This document shows, piece after piece, positions 1 to 5,200 of a stretch of 6,921 nucleotides of DNA. A model generated the notes under the pieces. The model saw only the letters and a list, made by a program, of their open reading frames with translations. It searched no databases and had not been told where the DNA came from. Source of the DNA: Fimbriimonadaceae bacterium (GTDB taxonomy: Bacteria > Armatimonadota > Fimbriimonadia > Fimbriimonadales > Fimbriimonadaceae); contig JAIBBE010000242.1 in NCBI GenBank assembly GCA_019694835.1, positions 1 through 6,921 of the forward strand. The letters are read 5' to 3'. The translations under genes were made by a program, and so were the position numbers. The stretch's first letter is position 1. Every line of letters begins with the position of its first letter.

Positions 1-85
1 CCGACTGCGTCAGCCGTCGCTCGAGAACGCGCTGTACGACCTCAAGACGACCCAGCTCCTGAGTGCTCATCGTGAGAAGTCCCAT
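1..85 (-). CDS. ISNCY/IS1202-like transposase, N-terminal fragment cut by the window edge
   Basis: Reading leftward from 85, the frame gives MGLLTMSTQELGRLEVVQRV and continues LERRLTQS to the window edge. The MSxxEL-RLEV-QRVLERRLTQ pattern is what I recognise as the start of ISNCY (IS1202-group) transposases. There it leads into a helix-turn-helix that binds the element's ends, followed outside the window by a DDE catalytic domain. Only 23-28 residues are visible, so catalytic residues and intactness cannot be judged. Two in-frame ATGs compete: 85 has a G-rich stretch about 5 nt upstream, and 70 has GGGA about 9 nt upstream. I chose 85 because relatives as I recall them carry a T-M-S at this point. 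The call rests on a short match and the repeat array next to it. It could belong to another IS family with a similar HTH start. Confidence 0.72.
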   Translation of the reverse strand, partial: MGLLTMSTQELGRLEVVQRVLERRLTQS

Positions 86-189
86 GTCGACCCCCAAGCC
101 AGAAAGGCTCCGAGGGGGACATTTCTGTTAGGGCGCAAAAAACCAGAGACGATCAGAGGGGCTAAGTCGTTGATTTTGCTCGGCGCAGA

Positions 190-310
190 ACGGAAGGGGC
201 CAAGAATCTCAGAACAACTGAGTCCAATGAAAGTCGAGACAAAGTTGGGCGATGCCAAGAAACTATGAACAAAAGTGGGCCGGGGCCAAGAAAGTCGAGA
301 CGATGATGGG
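190..310 (-). repeat. Degenerate 30-31 bp direct-repeat array at the IS end (3 clear units plus 1 weak)
   Basis: On the minus strand, units begin at 310, 279 and 249, with a weaker one at about 219, giving periods of 31, 30 and 30 bp. The pattern is roughly CCCA-n(5)-GTCTCGACTTTC-TTGG-CCCC. The 12-mer GTCTCGACTTTC is identical at 290-301 and 229-240, each at the same offset in its unit. The block TTCTTGGCCCC occurs at 282-292 and 196-206, and TTTCTTGGC at 254-262. Regularly spaced copies next to a transposase start suggest several transposase binding sites. Because 30 bp equals ten codons, the array keeps a meaningless reading frame open (67-372, minus). Confidence 0.72.
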
Positions 311-345
311 AGGCACTCTAAGGAGCCTGTGATTGGGCGATCGAG

Positions 346-363
346 CACCCCACTCCTGGGGCA
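346..363 (-). terminator. Possible short GC hairpin without U-tract
   Basis: In minus-strand RNA the sequence folds as UGCCCCA-GGAG-UGGGGUG, a 7 bp stem (two G-U pairs) with a 4-nt loop, about 155 nt after the helicase stop. No run of U follows. It could be a U-less terminator or simply a chance GC hairpin. Confidence 0.25.
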
Positions 364-410
364 GCACGTCACGCTCCCGTAATGACTGCTGCTGCGGGGG
401 CCGCGACTTC

Positions 411-441
411 AACCGGTTCTGCATCCCGCTCGAGAACGGTT
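411..441 (-). terminator. Possible imperfect hairpin downstream of helicase gene
   Basis: In minus-strand RNA, AACCGUUCU pairs with AGAACCGGUU around a 12-nt loop, giving 5 plus 4 base pairs with one bulged C. It starts about 77 nt past the helicase stop. The missing U-tract and the long loop make it a weak terminator candidate. It may instead slow 3' decay or be chance. Confidence 0.25.
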
Positions 442-517
442 CCGTCATCCGCGGTCGTCCGCTCGATGAGCGACGGCCACGACCAATGACGCACGTTTTC
501 CGGCGGCGGAGTTGAGT

Positions 518-2248
518 TCACGACGCCTGGTTCCAGCGTGATCGGATCACGCCGCATGTCTCTGACCTCGCGACGAGCAGCAGCAAGGACTTCGCGCGAC
601 TCATCCCGACGTAAAGCAATTCCTCGCAACGTGCCAAGTCGATGGTGTCCAGTCCCCACAGGATAACTACGGGCGACTCCAAGCCCTTGAATCTCTGTAT
701 CGTGTCGACAAGAACGGTGTTGTCGCCGCGGACACCTTCCTCCAGCCACGCTGCCGGCCTTGGAAGCGGGAGTCGCCTCAACGCAGCGTAGTATTCCGCC
801 TTTCGAATCGCATCCGCGACAAGAACGACAATGTCCCCGGCAGCGACTCCCTGCCTCGCAACCAAGTCGATGATCCGAGAGTTGATCTTCGCTGCCTGCG
901 CATCACGGCCAGGGGACTCGTCGTACTGAACGTCGTCCCCCTGTATGTCGGGAGGGCTGACAGGAACGCCCTTGTAGTGTCTGTAAGCAGCCTCGTGGAT
1001 CGGCGCCGTGTTACGGCAATTCGTTGTCAGCGTGAACGGTTCATCGCGTATCGGGAACGTGCCAGCCCGTGCATACAGGTTTTGGTTATCGTCATAGAAG
1101 ACGTAGAGTGGTCCGCGGTCGTAGTCGGACAGGAGCAATTCGAGCGGTACCCAGAATTCTTCACGGAAATCCTGCCCCTCATCGCATACGATCGCGTCGT
1201 ATCGATCAGGAAGCACTTCGAGCGAGTAGGCCAGCGCATTTGGCAGCTGCACCTCGTAGAGGTCCTTGCCTGGATAGGTAACCTTGGCCTCCGCAACAAG
1301 ATCACGTCCTGATGCCCGGTTCGCACGATCGACCTGCCGATGGCATAGCTGGTGAAAGCTCATCACTTCCAGGTTGGCGGTCCCCGCGCAAAGGTGCGAC
1401 AGGTGGTCTGCCAGTTGTCGGTTGTAGCAGGTCAGCAGGGTCCGGAATCCTTCCGACGCGAGCCGGCGGGACTTCTCGAGTGCTAGAACGGTCTTGCCGG
1501 TACCCGCGCCCCCACTGACCGCGACACGCCGGTGGGACCGCAGGAGGTCCAGGACCCGCAGCTGGTCCTTCGTGAGTACCAGTCGACGTGTCTCCTGCTC
1601 CGCTAGCCGTGAGGCAACCAGCGGCGCTACTACGAACGACCTGGCGAACACGTCCCGAACGACTTCAACCCCACGGCGGCCGATCGGATCGAAACCCGGT
1701 GCGTCGTTGCCCCAGAACCTGAACACGCCCTCAAGCCAAGCTCGAGGCTCCCGAAGGTCCTTTGCACATCCGATCAGTGCGGCCGGCATGTCCGGGCGGC
1801 TGAGCGCATTCGCATCGCCGATATCCGGGAAGAACACCGCGTGCCCGCGCAAAACGTTACGAAGCGCGAGATCACGCCATCGCTGATGCTCGTTCAACTT
1901 GGAGCGGATCGAGTACTTCGCCTTGAGCGCCTGGTTGATAGGGTTATTGATCGCATGCTTCTGCCGATGACGATCCACAGAGAACCACTCACCACTCGTT
2001 GCATCGAAGCCAACCCCGCCGCCCTTTACCTCGATGCAAACGTAGCCAAGTTCAGGGTGACACACGAGGAAATCCGTCTCGCCGTCCTTTGCCTGTTCCT
2101 CCTCGCGCTGAAGAATCCATCCGATCTGAAACAGGACAACGAAGTCCTGCGGAAGCCCGTCTCGCAAGGCTCGATAGACCTTGGCTTCGGCCTGCGACGG
2201 CAGCTCACCGAGTTGAACATCGGACAGCTCAGGAACGATCGTTGTCAT
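518..2248 (-). CDS. NERD-domain nuclease / UvrD-like (SF1) helicase
   Basis: This 576-residue protein (numbered from the ATG at 2248) fuses a NERD nuclease-related domain to an SF1 helicase motor. NERD, about residues 17-110, shows the PD-(D/E)XK pattern: E21, D59 and IEVKG with E73/K75. The helicase has a Q-motif-like Q229, Walker A GGAGTGKT (246-253), motif II DEGQD (356-360), motif III YDDNQ (385-389), motif IV TTNCRNT (408-414), motif V TIQRFKGLESP (516-526) and motif VI LLYVGMSRAKS (545-555). All motor motifs look intact, so it should hydrolyse ATP on DNA. It ends soon after motif VI and lacks the C-terminal Tudor-like tail of UvrD/PcrA. The start is a choice: GAGG at 2255-2258 lies 6 nt before ATG 2248 and 3 nt before ATG 2251. 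A TTG at 2260 would extend the frame by four codons but overlaps that site. The gene overlaps the upstream ATPase gene by 20 bp, implying one transcript and a shared job. NERD-helicases are common in mobile and defence regions; the substrate is unknown. Confidence 0.93.
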   Translation of the reverse strand: MTTIVPELSDVQLGELPSQAEAKVYRALRDGLPQDFVVLFQIGWILQREEEQAKDGETDFLVCHPELGYVCIEVKGGGVGFDATSGEWFSVDRHRQKHAINNPINQALKAKYSIRSKLNEHQRWRDLALRNVLRGHAVFFPDIGDANALSRPDMPAALIGCAKDLREPRAWLEGVFRFWGNDAPGFDPIGRRGVEVVRDVFARSFVVAPLVASRLAEQETRRLVLTKDQLRVLDLLRSHRRVAVSGGAGTGKTVLALEKSRRLASEGFRTLLTCYNRQLADHLSHLCAGTANLEVMSFHQLCHRQVDRANRASGRDLVAEAKVTYPGKDLYEVQLPNALAYSLEVLPDRYDAIVCDEGQDFREEFWVPLELLLSDYDRGPLYVFYDDNQNLYARAGTFPIRDEPFTLTTNCRNTAPIHEAAYRHYKGVPVSPPDIQGDDVQYDESPGRDAQAAKINSRIIDLVARQGVAAGDIVVLVADAIRKAEYYAALRRLPLPRPAAWLEEGVRGDNTVLVDTIQRFKGLESPVVILWGLDTIDLARCEELLYVGMSRAKSLLLLVARSETCGVIRSRWNQAS

Positions 2249-5200
2249 CATCGTCCTCAACGACGGACATCACCTGTAAGTTAAGAGTCACTGTTCGCCG
2301 ACCGTACTCCTCAAAGTCGATCGACATCACGCGTGTCGAGCCTCGAAGCGCCATGGTCAGGATCTGACCGCGACCCCACTGCTGGTGCTTGACTTTGGCG
2401 CCAGCGATGAAAGGTAGGGCGGGGTCTGCTCGCTCGTCGGCCACAGCGTCCCGCCAGTTGCCGTCGAACATGAATGACGTCACCTGCGTTGCAGGGCTCT
2501 GAATCGGATGGACCCGCATGTGCTGCGGATCACCGACGAATTCGACTACGTAGAGCCAGAACCTGTCACCGTAGTCTTGGGCATTGCTGAACTGGAGTCT
2601 CGACAGGCCCACGCCGGTCTTGTTCCACTCCCCGTTCACTCCTTTGACCTCGATGAAACGCTCCTCGCCAGTCAGTGGGTTCCGGCTGACAATGTCGTAG
2701 CCCGGATGGGTTTGGGCCATCTGCTCCGGGAGCCGCCCACGGGACTTCTCGTAGCTACAGACGGCGGCACGCGCGACGACCTCCACCCCAAGGTTGTGTT
2801 CCGACGGCGATCCATCGGCGTCGGCTTCGCCCTCAACGTCGGGCTTTTTGCGTACGTAGGAGAGCAGTCTGCGATCCCATTGCTCTTTGTGCTTCGCGCG
2901 CGGCTTCCTTGCGCGGCGCTCCCCGGAATCTGTGCTGCTTGCCCCGTGCCGATTGTTCCCCGAATCCGGTTGGTCTGGAAGATGTACCTTGGGAGATTCA
3001 CTCGCTTCGTTTAGGCATTGTGGTGTTTCGGGGGGGGCTTGCTGCGGTGGACTTCCCGTGTCACCAGCTGCTCGAGTAGTCAATCCGTGTTCCGGCGTCA
3101 GGTTGCCAAGTGCGGCGTGACCGTTCGTTGCCAACTCATTGGCTGGTGCCGTTCCCTCATGCTCGGGTGTCGAAGAGGCGTCGCCCATAACGCCAAGATC
3201 TTGCGACGTCAGATCCTCGCCTTCTCCAGCGCTGGCACCGGAGTCGACATAGGGGATGCCCGCGTCCGTCAGCTCTTGATGAGCCTTCTCCACGGAGAGT
3301 CCCATCAACAGCCGCACGTTTAAAGTCAGATTCGAGATCTCACTCCCCGATTCGTCGGGCATCAACTGGTGGAAGAGGGCGTTCAGGACATGCGGCCAGA
3401 TCCTGTCGCCTACTGGTCGTGCAAGGATCAACCGTCGCTGCTCGATGTCATAGAACGCCTGAACCGGTGCCGGTGGAGCGAACACCTGGTCGCCTCCAAC
3501 GTTGACAGACGCCTGGATTCGAACTACCTCGTGGCTCACTGCTGCCAGCTCACCAAGGGCCGTCTGTATCTTCGACTTGACGATCGCGGGTTTGCAATGC
3601 AAGAGACGCGCGAGAATCTCCGCTCTCTCTATCAGCTTATTGGCTAGCGACGTCTCCTCCACCTCGGAGCCGTCGACGTACTCGAGTGCGACGAGAGCAC
3701 TTTCGCTTAGTCGTCTGACCCCGAGCTTTTGCATGAAAGACCAGAACTCCACTGCCGGCTTGCACAACGCCCGGTCGAGCTCGCCAGCGAAGAACCCGGC
3801 GTGCCATTCACTGTCCTGCAGCAGTACTTCATCAGGGTGGGTGGGCTGGCCTTTGACATTCAGTATCGATGGCGCCTGTTGGAGGCGCATCAAGTCACTT
3901 TCCGTAAGCGCATCCTGCGAGTCCGCGGCGCACAGCCCCTCCAAGCACCGATCGTAGACGGAGCGGTCCGGTCCTACGACCGGTTTGGACTGCTCGAAGC
4001 ACTCCCCGACTATGTCCAGCAGGATGTCCGAGAAATCGCGGCCTTCGGGCGCGTTCTTTACTCCGATCGCTGTGAACAGAGGCTTGAACGACTCAAGGTT
4101 GCCTGGAATCGTGAACGCGTACCGGCCTAATTGTTGTGGAAGCCAGAAGAGCTGATTGCTGCGGACATAGGACTTCTGAGGCTCAACAAAGACGAATGGC
4201 TCACCAGCCAATGTCCCGATCAGTGGGTCGTTGTCTTTCGCTCTTTCGTTGAGAATCTGGTAAGTCGTGAAGGGCGCCGGCTTGCCCATACCGACGCAGT
4301 GTCGGAGATGACCAATCACGAGCTGAGTATGTGGATCCAACGACACACCGAGATCGCCAAGTAGCTCCCGTTTGAGTCGTCCCATGCTTCGATAGTCCAA
4401 AATCTTCGCCTGGGAATCGAACGCCTCGGCACGATATGGCGCATGCAGGGACGCTGCAGAGTGCCAGCGTTCGCCATCATCAAGAGCTGGGAAGCACGCG
4501 GCGCCTCTCAACTCACTGAGTGCAGACTGAAAGAATTCCTTGTCCTTCCACTTCTCGTAGTTGTCGCAGAGAACGTAGAAGGCTTCCGCGCTCGCGCGCC
4601 TTGCTTCCTCGGACGGCACGTGCTGGTTAGCGAGGAATAGCATGCGGTCTACCAGATGCCGCGCCATTGGAATTCGGCGAATTCCCAGGCTGTCAATGAA
4701 CGTCTGGACCGAGCGAGCGTTTGGTAGGCGGTCTGTGTCTAGCCACAGGTGCCGCGCTTCGCCAAGCAACTTCACCAGTTCCTCTGTACGGCGATACGTG
4801 TTCGTTGGCTGGGACCAGCGCCCATCCTGAGTTGGGACTATCGGAAGAGAGCCCAGCAGTCGCCGGATGCTCTCGTCGTTGACCAAGGTTGTGTGGTTTG
4901 CCAATTCCGTGATGAGCCGGGCGTACTTTGTCTCGTCCAGTGGCCCAGCATCGTTGAAGAACGAGGGCAGAACGGTCCGTACGAATGCCTCGATCGTCTG
5001 CGTCGGCACGCCGAGCTTGTCGGTCAGAAAGTCCCTTGCGGATTCGGTCAGAACAGCCGTGTCCAGTAGATCGGCGTAACCAGTCGGATCCGTGAAGTCA
5101 CCTGGCAGCAGCGCTCGATTCGCGGAGATCAAGCCTCGGCTTGATAGCCAGATCGGCAGACTGCGGAGCGCCTGATACACGGTCGTGGCGACATTGCCGA

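Larger units (their letters stand above)
1..316 (-). mobile_element. Left end of an insertion sequence (ISNCY/IS1202-like)
   Basis: This block combines the 5' end of a transposase gene with a repeat-rich, non-coding stretch of about 220 bp upstream of it, which is the expected layout of an IS left end. The outer boundary is an estimate. The last recognisable repeat unit begins at 310, and ordinary sequence resumes by about 316-320. No target duplication or matching inverted repeat can be seen because the other end lies outside the window. The element sits about 200 bp downstream of the helicase stop and has not broken that gene. The 86-189 stretch between transposase start and repeats holds no gene or clear promoter that I can defend. 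Confidence 0.65.
311..517. other. Non-coding spacer between helicase gene and IS end
   Basis: About 200 bp separate the helicase stop from the first IS repeat unit. Short open frames exist on both strands (for example 333-515 plus and 263-448 minus). Their translations are low-complexity or Cys/Arg-rich, they lack a convincing ribosome binding site, and I recognise no family. I see no tRNA, attachment site or dif-like sequence. Two imperfect hairpins (346-363 and 411-441) are listed separately. Confidence 0.55.

Noticed and set aside
120..165. Possible terminator or promoter around the T-run TGGTTTTTTGCG on the minus strand
   Set aside because: The sequence before the T-run contains direct CTCTG copies, not an inverted repeat, and no -35/-10 pair with acceptable spacing was found.
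333..341. TTGGGCGAT shared with 245-253, considered as a fifth IS repeat unit
   Set aside because: Only 9 bp match. The rest of the unit lacks the GTCTCGACTTTC and TTGG parts, and the spacing (27 bp) is off.
67..372. Minus-strand open frame of 101 codons across the IS end
   Set aside because: Open because the 30 bp repeats equal ten codons. The translation is the repeat read as peptide, it overlaps the transposase start in another frame, and it has no family match.
333..515. Plus-strand 60-codon frame in the spacer
   Set aside because: Cys/Arg-rich translation with no RBS and no known family. Typical of a chance frame in GC-rich DNA.
369..749. Minus-strand frame of 126 codons overlapping the helicase 3' end
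   Set aside because: Most of it is an alternative frame of the helicase motif V-VI region. The 50-residue tail past 518 is Ala/Val/Glu-rich, with no RBS or recognisable domain.
2508..3014. Plus-strand 168-codon frame
   Set aside because: Antisense to the DUF3883 domain and linker of the ATPase, which show clear family motifs in the minus frame.
3502..3957. Plus-strand 151-codon Ser-rich frame, and overlapping plus frames up to 5370
   Set aside because: Antisense shadows of the ATPase repeat region. Low-complexity composition and no recognisable domain.
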